DNA of 17,996 nucleotides, taken from the NCBI GenBank assembly GCA_017481065.1, contig JAFUPT010000060.1, forward strand, positions 1 to 17,996, written 5' to 3'. The position numbers were made by a program, and so were the translations under genes. Below, in pieces: positions 6,807 through 13,211 of the stretch. The stretch's first letter is position 1; each line of letters opens with the position of its first letter. Under the pieces are notes generated by a model. The model saw only the letters and a list, made by a program, of their open reading frames with translations, did no database searches and was not told the origin of the DNA. Source of the stretch: Clostridia bacterium (lineage in GTDB: Bacteria > Bacillota_A > Clostridia > Christensenellales > Aristaeellaceae).

Positions 6807-7867
6807 AGCGCCGCAACGGAAGGCCCCGGAAGAAAAAGAGCATGTCGCTGGGCTGGCTGATGACGGCCTTCATCGTGGCCATATTGATCAATGCCGGCTT
6901 GATGACCAGCTCCTCCTATATCATCATGAACCGCACCGGCATCATGGAGCCGCTGCAGCGCTCGGCCTATTGGCCGCTGTTCCTGGTGCTTTTGTGCATC
7001 CTGTTTGCGCTGCTGCTTACGCTGGGCTTCGGTCGGCAGCAGATTCGCCCCATTCACCGGGTGATCAAGGCCATGAAGCGGGTCTCCCAGGGGGATTTCA
7101 GCGCCCGCGTGCCGGAGGACGACTGCGTGGGCGAGATGCAGGAGCTATCCTCCAGCTACAACCACATGGCCGAGGAGCTGAGCGGCATCGAAATGTTCCG
7201 CACGGACTTCATCAACAACTTCAGCCATGAATTCAAAACCCCCATCGTATCCATCCGCGGCTTTGCCAAGCAGCTGGAGAGGGAGGACATCACCGATGAA
7301 CAGCGCCGGGAATACACCCGCATTATTGTGAAGGAATCGGAGCGGCTGGCGAATATGAGCGCCAATGTGCTGCTGCTCACCAAGCTGGAAAACCAGCAGA
7401 TCATCAGCAACAAGGAAAAATACCCGCTGGACGAGCAGATTCGCAATTGCATACTGCTGATGGAAAAGCAGTGGGAGGACAAGGGCCTGGACCTCCGGCT
7501 GGAGCTCGATCCCCTGATTTATGAGGGCGATGAGGAGATGATGAGCCATGTTTGGGTGAACCTGCTCAGCAACGCCATTAAGTTTTCCCCCGAGGGCGGC
7601 GAGCTGGGGGTGAGCTGCATGCGGGTGCAGAACTACATCGAAGTGCAGGTTTCCGACCAGGGCGAGGGCATGGATGAGCTCACACGCCTGCGGGTTTTTG
7701 AGAAGTTTTACCAGGGAGACAGCGCCCATGCCACCGAGGGCAACGGCCTTGGCCTCCCGCTGGTGAAGCGCATTGTGGACCTCTGCGGCGGTAAGGTTGC
7801 CGTGCAGAGCGCGCCCGGGCAGGGAACCACATTTTCCATCTACCTGCCGATTGAGGAGGAAATATAA
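6803..7867 (+). CDS. Membrane sensor histidine kinase
   Basis: This 354-residue kinase should phosphorylate the adjacent regulator. It has a basic N-terminus, a first membrane helix (about 16-42), only a dozen residues outside, a second helix (about 55-76), a HAMP linker (77-128), and a DHp helix with H142 in NFSHEFKTPIVSIRGF. The ATP-binding domain has the N-box WVNLLSNAIKFSPEGG (251-266), the G1 box VSDQGEGMD (283-291), the F box FEKFYQGDSAH and the G2 box GNGLGLPLVKRIV. With so short an external loop it lacks an extracellular sensor domain. It thus resembles intramembrane-sensing kinases, which often take signals from a membrane partner; none is encoded beside it unless the MFS protein serves. 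Confidence 0.94.
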   Translation: MKRRNGRPRKKKSMSLGWLMTAFIVAILINAGLMTSSSYIIMNRTGIMEPLQRSAYWPLFLVLLCILFALLLTLGFGRQQIRPIHRVIKAMKRVSQGDFSARVPEDDCVGEMQELSSSYNHMAEELSGIEMFRTDFINNFSHEFKTPIVSIRGFAKQLEREDITDEQRREYTRIIVKESERLANMSANVLLLTKLENQQIISNKEKYPLDEQIRNCILLMEKQWEDKGLDLRLELDPLIYEGDEEMMSHVWVNLLSNAIKFSPEGGELGVSCMRVQNYIEVQVSDQGEGMDELTRLRVFEKFYQGDSAHATEGNGLGLPLVKRIVDLCGGKVAVQSAPGQGTTFSIYLPIEEEI

Positions 7868-7907
7868 TTTACAGTGAAGAAGGCGTCGCTTTGGAGGATG
7901 GCAGATG

Positions 7908-7943
7908 CGGCCTGCGGGAGAGATCCCCGCGGGCCGTTTTTTT
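7908..7943 (+). terminator. Intrinsic terminator of the two-component operon
   Basis: CGGCCTGCGGG (7908-7918) pairs with CCCGCGGGCCG (7926-7936) over 11 bp with one G-T pair and a 7-nt loop, and is followed directly by seven T. It lies 40 nt after the kinase stop. Confidence 0.9.
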
Positions 7944-8035
7944 ACGGAGAATCCGCGTTTATCCGGATGCAGGAAAAACGGCGTTTGCATCGAATATTTC
8001 CTTATATTGCGCATGCGCCCCGGCGGCAAAAAATG

Positions 8036-8064
8036 CTGAAAACTTATGATTCGGGGCGTATATT
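8036..8064 (+). promoter_or_regulatory. Candidate sigma-A promoter of the MFS gene
   Basis: CTGAAA (8036-8041) and TATATT (8059-8064) are separated by 17 nt, matching consensus at four and five of six positions. The site lies after the strong terminator at 7908-7943, so the MFS gene needs its own promoter. Confidence 0.45.
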
Positions 8065-8090
8065 GAGCATATATTGGAGGTATATTTCCC

Positions 8091-9269
8091 ATGCACGATA
8101 AGTACAATCGCACGATACTAACCTGCTTTATTGGTTCAAGCGTGCAGGCGGTTGTGATCAATTTCGCGCCGCTGCTCTACCTTACATTCCACAATACATA
8201 CGGCATCCCGCTGCAGAAGATCACCCTGCTGGTGACCTTCAATTTTCTGCTGCAGCTCTGCGTCGATGCGGCTTCCGTAGGCTTCATCGATCGCATCGGC
8301 TACCGCGCCGGCGCGGTGCTGGCCCATGCCTTTGCCGGCCTCGGCCTCATCCTGATGGCGCTTTTGCCGGACAGGATGGCCGATCCCTACACCGGCCTCC
8401 TGATCGCCACCATCGTATATTCCGTGGGCAGCGGCCTGCTGGAAGTGCTCATCAGCCCCATTATGGAAGCCTGCCCCACCAGGAACAAGGATAAGGCCAT
8501 GAGCCTGCTGCATTCCTTCTATTGCTGGGGACACACCGCCGTGGTGCTGCTCAGCACGCTCTTTTTCGTGGCCTTCGGCGTGGAGAATTGGAAGATACTC
8601 ACCCTGATCTGGGCGGTTGTGCCGCTGGTAAACATGGTCAGCTTCACCCGGGTGCCCATCGCACCGCTGATCAAGGAGGGCGAAAAGGGCATGTCCATTG
8701 CCGAGCTGGCCAAGAGCAGGCTGTTTTGGCTGATGCTGGTATTGATGATCTGCGGCGGCGCTGCCGAGCAGTCGGTGAGCCAGTGGGCCTCCGCGCTGGC
8801 GGAGAAGGGTCTCGGCGTGAGCAAAACCCTGGGCGACCTGATGGGCCCGATGTTCTTCGCCATCACCATGGGCCTCTCCCGCGTGCTCTACGGCAAGAAG
8901 GGCGATAAGCTGCCGCTGGAGAAGTTCATGCTCGGCTGCTGCCTGCTTTGCATCGCCTCCTACCTGATGATCAGCCTCACGCCCTGGCCCATCGTGGGCC
9001 TGATCGGCTGCGGCGTCTGCGGCTTTTCCGTGGGAATCTTCTGGCCCGGCACCCTCAGCCTCGCCTCCGCAGCCATGCGCCGCGGCGGCACCGCCATGTT
9101 CTGCCTGCTGGCGCTGGCGGGCGACCTCGGCTGCTCCCTCGGCCCCACCGTGGCCGGCATGGTTTCCGGCGCGGCCGGCGACAACATGAAGCTGGGCATA
9201 CTCGCCGCCATCGTGTTCCCGCTGGTGCTGCTGGCGGGCTTGCTGGCGAAGCGGCGCGGGAAGGCGTAG
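8091..9269 (+). CDS. Major facilitator superfamily transporter
   Basis: This 392-residue integral membrane protein has about twelve hydrophobic helices in two halves, split by a hydrophilic loop near 195-215 (RVPIAPLIKEGEKGMSIAEL). An MFS motif-A-like loop, GFIDRIGYRAGA, follows the second helix (about residues 64-75). The pattern ISPIMEACPTRNKDKAMSLLHSFYCWGH, seen around 122-150, and GGAAEQSVSQWAS near 218-230, resemble the FHS (fucose permease-like) branch, so a sugar or similar small solute is possible, but the substrate is not readable. GGAGG stands 10 nt before the ATG at 8091. A copy of the dispersed hairpin element starts on the base after its stop codon. Confidence 0.9.
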   Translation: MHDKYNRTILTCFIGSSVQAVVINFAPLLYLTFHNTYGIPLQKITLLVTFNFLLQLCVDAASVGFIDRIGYRAGAVLAHAFAGLGLILMALLPDRMADPYTGLLIATIVYSVGSGLLEVLISPIMEACPTRNKDKAMSLLHSFYCWGHTAVVLLSTLFFVAFGVENWKILTLIWAVVPLVNMVSFTRVPIAPLIKEGEKGMSIAELAKSRLFWLMLVLMICGGAAEQSVSQWASALAEKGLGVSKTLGDLMGPMFFAITMGLSRVLYGKKGDKLPLEKFMLGCCLLCIASYLMISLTPWPIVGLIGCGVCGFSVGIFWPGTLSLASAAMRRGGTAMFCLLALAGDLGCSLGPTVAGMVSGAAGDNMKLGILAAIVFPLVLLAGLLAKRRGKA

Positions 9270-9377
9270 CCAGAGGACGCTGTCCTCTGGACTCCTGCTG
9301 GGGCGCTGCCCCAGACCCCGCCAAAGGGGATGATCCCCTTTGGAAACCTCAGAAAAAGGCACGCATTGCGTGCCTTT
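9270..9377 (+). repeat. Dispersed three-hairpin element, copy B (with doubled hairpin 1)
   Basis: The element begins on the base after the MFS stop. Hairpin 1 is present twice: CCAGAGGAC-GCT-GTCCTCTGG (9270-9290) and CTGGGGC-GCT-GCCCCAG (9298-9314). After the spacer ACCCCG comes hairpin 2, CCAAAGGGGA/TCCCCTTTGG with loop TGA (9321-9343). After the spacer AAACCTCAGAA comes hairpin 3, AAAGGCACGC/GCGTGCCTTT (9355-9377). Hairpin 2 is the exact reverse complement of that in copy E. Confidence 0.85.
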
Positions 9378-9384
9378 GGGTTTT
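9355..9384 (+). terminator. Intrinsic terminator of the MFS gene (hairpin 3 of copy B)
   Basis: AAAGGCACGC (9355-9364) and GCGTGCCTTT (9368-9377) pair perfectly over 10 bp with loop ATT, followed by GGGTTTT. The T-tract is interrupted by three G, so efficiency is uncertain. Confidence 0.6.
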
Positions 9385-9590
9385 ATGGAAAAGGAGCAAG
9401 GGCTCCCCTGTGCAAAGTCGGCTGCCCCACACTTTCAGTGTGTTGTAACTTCGTGGCGGCTTGTGGGCAAGCCGCCCTACGGATTTTCTCTCAATCGATA
9501 CAGATTGCAAATCGGATATTCCCTTTGCGGGCGATCACACAGCCGGCAGGGCCGGCGGCCATAATTTGCGCACCCTATAATTCTCCCCAC

Positions 9591-9621
9591 AAAAAAACGT
9601 GCCGTTGTCCGGCACGATTTT
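9591..9621 (-). terminator. Intrinsic terminator of the unknown gene 9665-10138
   Basis: On the minus strand CGTGCCG (9610-9616) pairs with CGGCACG (9598-9604) over 7 bp with a 5-nt loop and is followed by seven T. It stands about 50 nt past the stop of the minus-strand gene. The plus strand also has ATTTTTATT after the stem, so it may work both ways. Its core is shared with 2691-2717. Confidence 0.8.
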
Positions 9622-9664
9622 TATTCGGAGGGGCAGGGGGCGGCACTCTAGCATTGCTTCTTCC

Positions 9665-10138
9665 TTAAAACACAATTTGCGGTTCTTCTAGCTCGTTATC
9701 CGAAACGGAAAATATGCGGTAGTTTTCATCTTCCCAGGGTTCAGTGGCTTCCTGGAAGTGCATGCGAATGCATTCAAGAACGTAACCGCCTTCAAAACAA
9801 ATCCGCAGGTCAAGAGTGGGGGAGAACTCCACATGCGTTACGATTCTTCCCGCCAATTTGTCATTCAGCACGATGGTGCGCTGGTCAAAGAGGGTTGAAC
9901 CAATCTCGGGATCGTCCCAGCGAAAATCTTCCTCCGGAATACCGCAGCCCATGTCGTATATGTCATGAGAACTGAGCAGAATCTGCCCGCTTTCTACAAT
10001 GCGCAGGGGGCAGGATGCATGCAGGCGCGGCGCAGTGCTTGCGGAATGAAATGCAACCCAAACCATGTCCGCTGCACGGCCAATTTCTTCAAATGTAGCG
10101 CCCAGCAGCAACTCGCAAACACGCTCTACGATTTTCAT
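9665..10138 (-). CDS. Hypothetical protein, unrecognised family
   Basis: I do not recognise this 157-residue soluble protein. It starts with an amphipathic helix (MKIVERVCELLLGATFEEIGR) and continues with alternating beta-like segments: LRIVESGQILLSSHDIYD, TLFDQRTIVLNDKLAGRIVTHVEFS, LDLRICFEGGYVLECIRM. It ends with an acidic tail rich in W, E and D. The compact, strand-rich, acidic make-up recalls small immunity-type or DUF proteins, but that is only an impression. The ATG at 10138 is preferred because GGGAGG lies 4 nt upstream; the ATG at 10150 has no ribosome site. It lies on the same strand as potD, but the terminator stem of element copy C lies about 30 nt upstream of its start and no clear promoter fits between them. 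Confidence 0.75.
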   Translation of the reverse strand: MKIVERVCELLLGATFEEIGRAADMVWVAFHSASTAPRLHASCPLRIVESGQILLSSHDIYDMGCGIPEEDFRWDDPEIGSTLFDQRTIVLNDKLAGRIVTHVEFSPTLDLRICFEGGYVLECIRMHFQEATEPWEDENYRIFSVSDNELEEPQIVF

Positions 10139-10167
10139 AAAACCTCCCATTGTACAAGACCCATTCT

Positions 10168-10200
10168 AAAAAATCGATCCCGAAACGGGGTCGATTTTTT
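10168..10200 (-). terminator. Intrinsic terminator of the pot operon (hairpin 3 of copy C)
   Basis: On the plus strand AAAAAATCGATCCCG (10168-10182) pairs with CGGGGTCGATTTTTT (10186-10200) over 15 bp with one G-T pair and loop AAA. Read on the minus strand it ends in six T, about 80 nt after the potD stop. It is closely similar to the terminator at 2581-2613. Confidence 0.85.
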
Positions 10201-10263
10201 ATTCTGAGGGGTCCAGGGGGAATCATTCCCCCTGGCAGGGTTCCAAGGGACGGAGTCCCTTGG
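10168..10263 (-). repeat. Dispersed three-hairpin element, copy C
   Basis: Read on the minus strand, hairpin 1 is CCAAGGGAC/GTCCCTTGG with loop TCC (10243-10263). After the spacer AACCCTG comes hairpin 2, CCAGGGGGAA/TTCCCCCTGG with loop TGA (10213-10235). After the spacer ACCCCTCAGAAT comes the terminator hairpin 3 (10168-10200). It starts 19 nt past the potD stop in the sense direction. This is the only copy whose hairpin 1 loop is not GCT. Confidence 0.85.
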
Positions 10264-10282
10264 CCAGCGCCTCCCTCAGCGT

Positions 10283-11359
10283 TTATCGTGCCAGGCGCAC
10301 TTCCATCCACACGTTTTCGTAGAGGGACATGCAGTCGGCCACATCGTTGAAGTATTCGCAGCGCGCGACCACTTCGGGGGAGGGGTTGATGGTATCGGAT
10401 GCTGCATCCTCCTCGGAGAGGCCGTCCACAACGGACTGGATGGGGGAGCAGTAATAGATATATTCGAAGTTCATCTTGGCGATATCATCGCGGCACATGA
10501 AATCGATGAACTTGTGGGCGGCGTCCACATTCTTGGAGGACTTGGGGATAACCATGCTGTCCACCCAGATATTGGAGCCTTCCTCGGGAACGACATACTT
10601 CAGCTTGTCGTTCTTTTCGATGGCATACTGGGCGTCGCCGGAGTAAACCACGCCGATGGCGGCTTCGCCGCCGACCATCTTATCCTTGGTTTCATCCAGC
10701 AGGTAGCCGGATTCGATCTTCGCCTGCTTCTGGGCGACCAGCAGCTCCTTGGCGGCGTTGAGCTCGGCCTCATCGCGGGTATTCATGGAATAGCCCAGCT
10801 TCTTGAGGGCGAGGCCGATGGTATCGCGCATGGAGTTCATCATGATCACGTTGCCGGCGTAGCGCTCGTCAAAGAGGGCGTCCCAGCTGGTGATCTCTTC
10901 GGAAACCATCTCGGTGTTGTAGAGGATGCCGAGGGTGCCCCACATGTAGGGAACGGAATGTTTGTTCTCCGGATCGTAGCTGGGGTTTTTCAGGTTCTCC
11001 AGCACGTTGGCATAGTTGGGAACCTTGCTGAGGTCCAGCTCGGCGAGCAGATCGGCATTGATCAGGCGCTCGATCATGTATTCGGAGGGGAAGAGCACAT
11101 CGTAGGTGCCCGCGCCGGCCTCTACCTTGGTGTACATCTCCTCGTTGGTGGTGAAGTTTACATACTTCACCTCGATGCCGGTTTCTTCCTCAAACATATC
11201 GATGGCGGCCGGATCGATATAATCGTACCAGTTGAAGACCGTGATGGACTGGGTGGGCGCGGCGGTGGCCTCGTCGGCAGCCTTCTTATCACCGCCGCCG
11301 CAGCCGGCAAGCATGGTCATGGTGAGTACGAGGCACAGGAGCAGGGCGATCTTTTTCAT
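10283..11359 (-). CDS. potD: Spermidine/putrescine ABC transporter substrate-binding lipoprotein
   Basis: This 358-residue extracytoplasmic binding protein of the PotD/PotF family captures polyamines and delivers them to PotBC. MKKIALLLCLVLTMTMLAGC is a lipoprotein signal with lipobox LAGC and acylated Cys20. The mature part begins with a Gly/charged linker, then SITVFNWYDYIDPAAIDMFEEE, the typical PotD start, with YDVLFPSEYMIERL, VPYMWGTLGILYN and GVVYSGDAQYAI following as in the family. The ATG at 11359 has AAGGAGGAA 7 nt upstream. An in-frame ATG at 11467 would read through hairpin element D and is rejected. It is last in the operon, separated from potC by 248 bp that hold two hairpin elements, so it may be expressed at a different level from the permease genes. 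Confidence 0.96.
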   Translation of the reverse strand: MKKIALLLCLVLTMTMLAGCGGGDKKAADEATAAPTQSITVFNWYDYIDPAAIDMFEEETGIEVKYVNFTTNEEMYTKVEAGAGTYDVLFPSEYMIERLINADLLAELDLSKVPNYANVLENLKNPSYDPENKHSVPYMWGTLGILYNTEMVSEEITSWDALFDERYAGNVIMMNSMRDTIGLALKKLGYSMNTRDEAELNAAKELLVAQKQAKIESGYLLDETKDKMVGGEAAIGVVYSGDAQYAIEKNDKLKYVVPEEGSNIWVDSMVIPKSSKNVDAAHKFIDFMCRDDIAKMNFEYIYYCSPIQSVVDGLSEEDAASDTINPSPEVVARCEYFNDVADCMSLYENVWMEVRLAR

Positions 11360-11401
11360 GGTCGGATTCCTCCTTGGTGTGGGATGTGGGGAGAAGGACG
11401 G

Positions 11402-11486
11402 CCAAGGGGACGCTGTCCCCTTGGAACCCCTGCCAGGGGAAATGATTTCCCCTGGACCCCTCTCCATTGCGCTGTTTCACAGCGCA
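11402..11486 (+). repeat. Dispersed three-hairpin element, copy D (antisense to the operon)
   Basis: Hairpin 1 is CCAAGGGGAC-GCT-GTCCCCTTGG (11402-11424). After the spacer AACCCCTG comes hairpin 2, CCAGGGGAAA-TGA-TTTCCCCTGG (11433-11455). After the spacer ACCCCTCTCCAT comes hairpin 3, TGCGCTGT/ACAGCGCA (11468-11486). It has the full architecture but follows no plus-strand gene. It lies upstream of potD, pointing at copy E. Confidence 0.85.
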
Positions 11487-11512
11487 GTAGAATTATTTTA
11501 TATGTTATTTCT

Positions 11513-11593
11513 GCAACGCGCATCGTTGCTTACTGAGGTTTCCAAAGGGGATCATCCCCTTTGGCTGGGGGTCTGGGGGACAGCGTCCCCCAG
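11513..11593 (-). repeat. Dispersed three-hairpin element, copy E
   Basis: On the minus strand hairpin 1 is CTGGGGGAC-GCT-GTCCCCCAG (11573-11593). After the spacer ACCCCCAG comes hairpin 2, CCAAAGGGGA-TGA-TCCCCTTTGG (11542-11564). After the spacer AAACCTCAGTAA comes a short hairpin 3, GCAACG/CGTTGC (11513-11529). It starts 14 nt past the potC stop in the sense direction. No T-run follows hairpin 3, so it may be a processing or stability element rather than a terminator. Confidence 0.85.
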
Positions 11594-11607
11594 CGTTCCT
11601 CACGTCC

Positions 11608-12396
11608 TCACAGTATCTCCAGGCCCGACCTGCGGTTGACGATCAGCAGCAGCACGAGGATGCACACGAACATCAGCGCGGAGAGGGCGTACATCGTGGG
11701 TTCCACGCCCAGGCGGGCGGAGGAATAGACCACCATGGCCAGGTTCTGGTCGGTATTGGAGGTGAAATAGGAGATCACGAAATCATCCAGCGACATGGTG
11801 AAGGCCAGCAGGCCGCCGGTCACGATGCCGGGCGCGATTTCCGGGATGATCACCTTCGGCAGGGCCTGCATGGGCTTGCAGCCCAGGTCCAGCGCGGCTT
11901 CGTAGATGTTGGGATTCATCATCTGCAATCTCGGCAATACCGAAAAGAGCACATATGGCGTATCGAAGGCGATGTGGGCGAGGATCATGGTGCCCTTGCC
12001 CAGCGGTACCTTCATGAAGATGAACATCAGCATCAGGGATACGCCGGTGACGATATCCGGCATGGTCATCGGGATGTTGGCCAGTGCGGAGAGCACATTG
12101 AACCAGCCCTTCTTCATGGAATACATGCCGATGGCGGCCAGCGTGCCGATGATGACGGATACGATGGTGGCGATCACCGCCACGAAGAGGGTGACCTTCA
12201 GGGCGGAAATGATGCTCTCATTCTGGAAGAGCTTGATATACCAATCGAAGGTGAAGCCCGTCCATTCGGCGCGGGATTCGCTGGCGTTGAAGCTCAGCGC
12301 AAACATCACCATGATGGGCAGGTAGAGGAAGGCCAGCACCAGCGCCAGGTAGGTGCCCTTGAGCAGGCGGGCCGACCTGCGGCTCTTTCTTACCAT
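11608..12396 (-). CDS. potC: Spermidine/putrescine ABC transporter permease
   Basis: This is a 262-residue inner-membrane permease with six predicted helices (about 15-36, 66-88, 100-128, 134-156, 186-208 and 236-253). The cytoplasmic EAA coupling loop reads YEAALDLGCKPMQALPKVIIPEIAPG (from 165) and contacts the PotA ATPase. SLDDFVISYFT, near 202-212, is highly typical of PotC/PotI. It overlaps the end of potB by 7 nt. Its AAGGAGG site lies 9 nt before the ATG at 12396, inside the potB end, so translation is coupled. Downstream lies element copy E and then potD. Confidence 0.95.
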   Translation of the reverse strand: MVRKSRRSARLLKGTYLALVLAFLYLPIMVMFALSFNASESRAEWTGFTFDWYIKLFQNESIISALKVTLFVAVIATIVSVIIGTLAAIGMYSMKKGWFNVLSALANIPMTMPDIVTGVSLMLMFIFMKVPLGKGTMILAHIAFDTPYVLFSVLPRLQMMNPNIYEAALDLGCKPMQALPKVIIPEIAPGIVTGGLLAFTMSLDDFVISYFTSNTDQNLAMVVYSSARLGVEPTMYALSALMFVCILVLLLIVNRRSGLEIL

Positions 12397-13208
12397 ACGC
12401 CGCCGCCTCCTTCCTTATCGGGGTTCACCTTGCGCAGCAGCAGGGTGGAAATCAGGATCAGCACCAGCATCACCAGCGAAAGGGAGGAACCTGCCGGGCG
12501 GTTGTTGACCGTGATGAAGTATTCCTCAATCATATCGCCCACAAGGTAAATCATGCCGTTGGAGAGCAGGCGGGTGATGGCGAAGGTAGTGACTGCGGGC
12601 ATGAATACCATTGTGATGCCCGATACCACGCCGGGAACCGACTGGGGAACAACCACCTTCAAGACCACGCGGATGGGGTTTGCGCCCAGGTCCTCCGCGG
12701 CCTCAATTACGCCGGTATCCAGCTTCTTGAGCGCCGTGTGGATGGGCAGCACCATGAAGGGCAGGAAGTTGTACACCATGCCAAGGAGAACCGCGCCCTC
12801 CGTGCCGATCAGCCGGAGCTTGCCGATGCCCAGCTTTTCAAGCAGGGTGTTCAATAGGCCGTTGTTTTCCAGGATGGTCATCATGGCGTAGGTGCGCAGC
12901 AGGAAATTCATCCACATGGGCAGCAGGATGAGCACCACCAGCATCTTGTTGGCGGAAAAATCCTTGCTGGCCAGGAAATAGGCGGTGGGATAGCCGATCA
13001 GCAGGCAGATGATGGTGCAGTAAAGCGCTAGGCGCAGGCTGTCCAGCAGTACGGAGAGATAGCCCGGCTGGAAGATGCGGGAAAAGTTTTCCACGGTGAA
13101 GCCGCCGTTGCCATCGGAAAAGGCATAATATACCACGAACAGCAGGGGCACGATGGTGAACATCAGCATCCATAAGCCGTAGGGGGCCGCATACCATTGT
13201 CTCTTCAT
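12390..13208 (-). CDS. potB: Spermidine/putrescine ABC transporter permease
   Basis: This is a 272-residue permease with six helices at about 9-30, 57-79, 88-110, 136-158, 190-212 and 240-259. The EAA loop VIEAAEDLGANPIRVVLKVVVPQSVPG starts at residue 167. PotB pairs with PotC to form the membrane channel. Its ATG at 13208 is preceded by AAGGAGG (8-nt spacing), which is itself formed by the last codons and stop of potA, only 3 nt apart. The C-terminus ends in an unusual Gly run (EGGGGVW) where the coding sequence doubles as the potC ribosome site. Confidence 0.95.
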   Translation of the reverse strand: MKRQWYAAPYGLWMLMFTIVPLLFVVYYAFSDGNGGFTVENFSRIFQPGYLSVLLDSLRLALYCTIICLLIGYPTAYFLASKDFSANKMLVVLILLPMWMNFLLRTYAMMTILENNGLLNTLLEKLGIGKLRLIGTEGAVLLGMVYNFLPFMVLPIHTALKKLDTGVIEAAEDLGANPIRVVLKVVVPQSVPGVVSGITMVFMPAVTTFAITRLLSNGMIYLVGDMIEEYFITVNNRPAGSSLSLVMLVLILISTLLLRKVNPDKEGGGGVW

Positions 13209-13211
13209 GGA

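Larger units (their letters stand above)
9270..9664. other. Palindrome-rich intergenic gap
   Basis: These 395 bp between the MFS gene and a convergent unknown gene hold no credible gene. Contents are dispersed element copy B (9270-9377), GGAGC/GCTCC (9393-9406), CACACT/AGTGTG (9428-9442), a 9-bp hairpin GGCGGCTTG/CAAGCCGCC (9455-9476) followed by CTACGG, a GCCGGC direct/inverted pair near 9542-9556, and a terminator (9598-9616). The part from 9390 to 9480 looks like a decayed composite of short palindromes. Confidence 0.75.

Noticed and set aside
7874..8101. A 75-codon open frame between the kinase and the MFS gene
   Set aside because: It runs through the strong terminator at 7908-7943 and has no good ribosome site.
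8136..9362. A 408-codon open frame opposite the MFS gene
   Set aside because: It is rich in Gln, Ala and His with no family features, and it mirrors the membrane-helix codons of the real gene.
11360..11467. An N-terminal extension of PotD from an upstream ATG
   Set aside because: The extension translates hairpin element D and would bury the lipoprotein signal; the ATG at 11359 has an ideal ribosome site.
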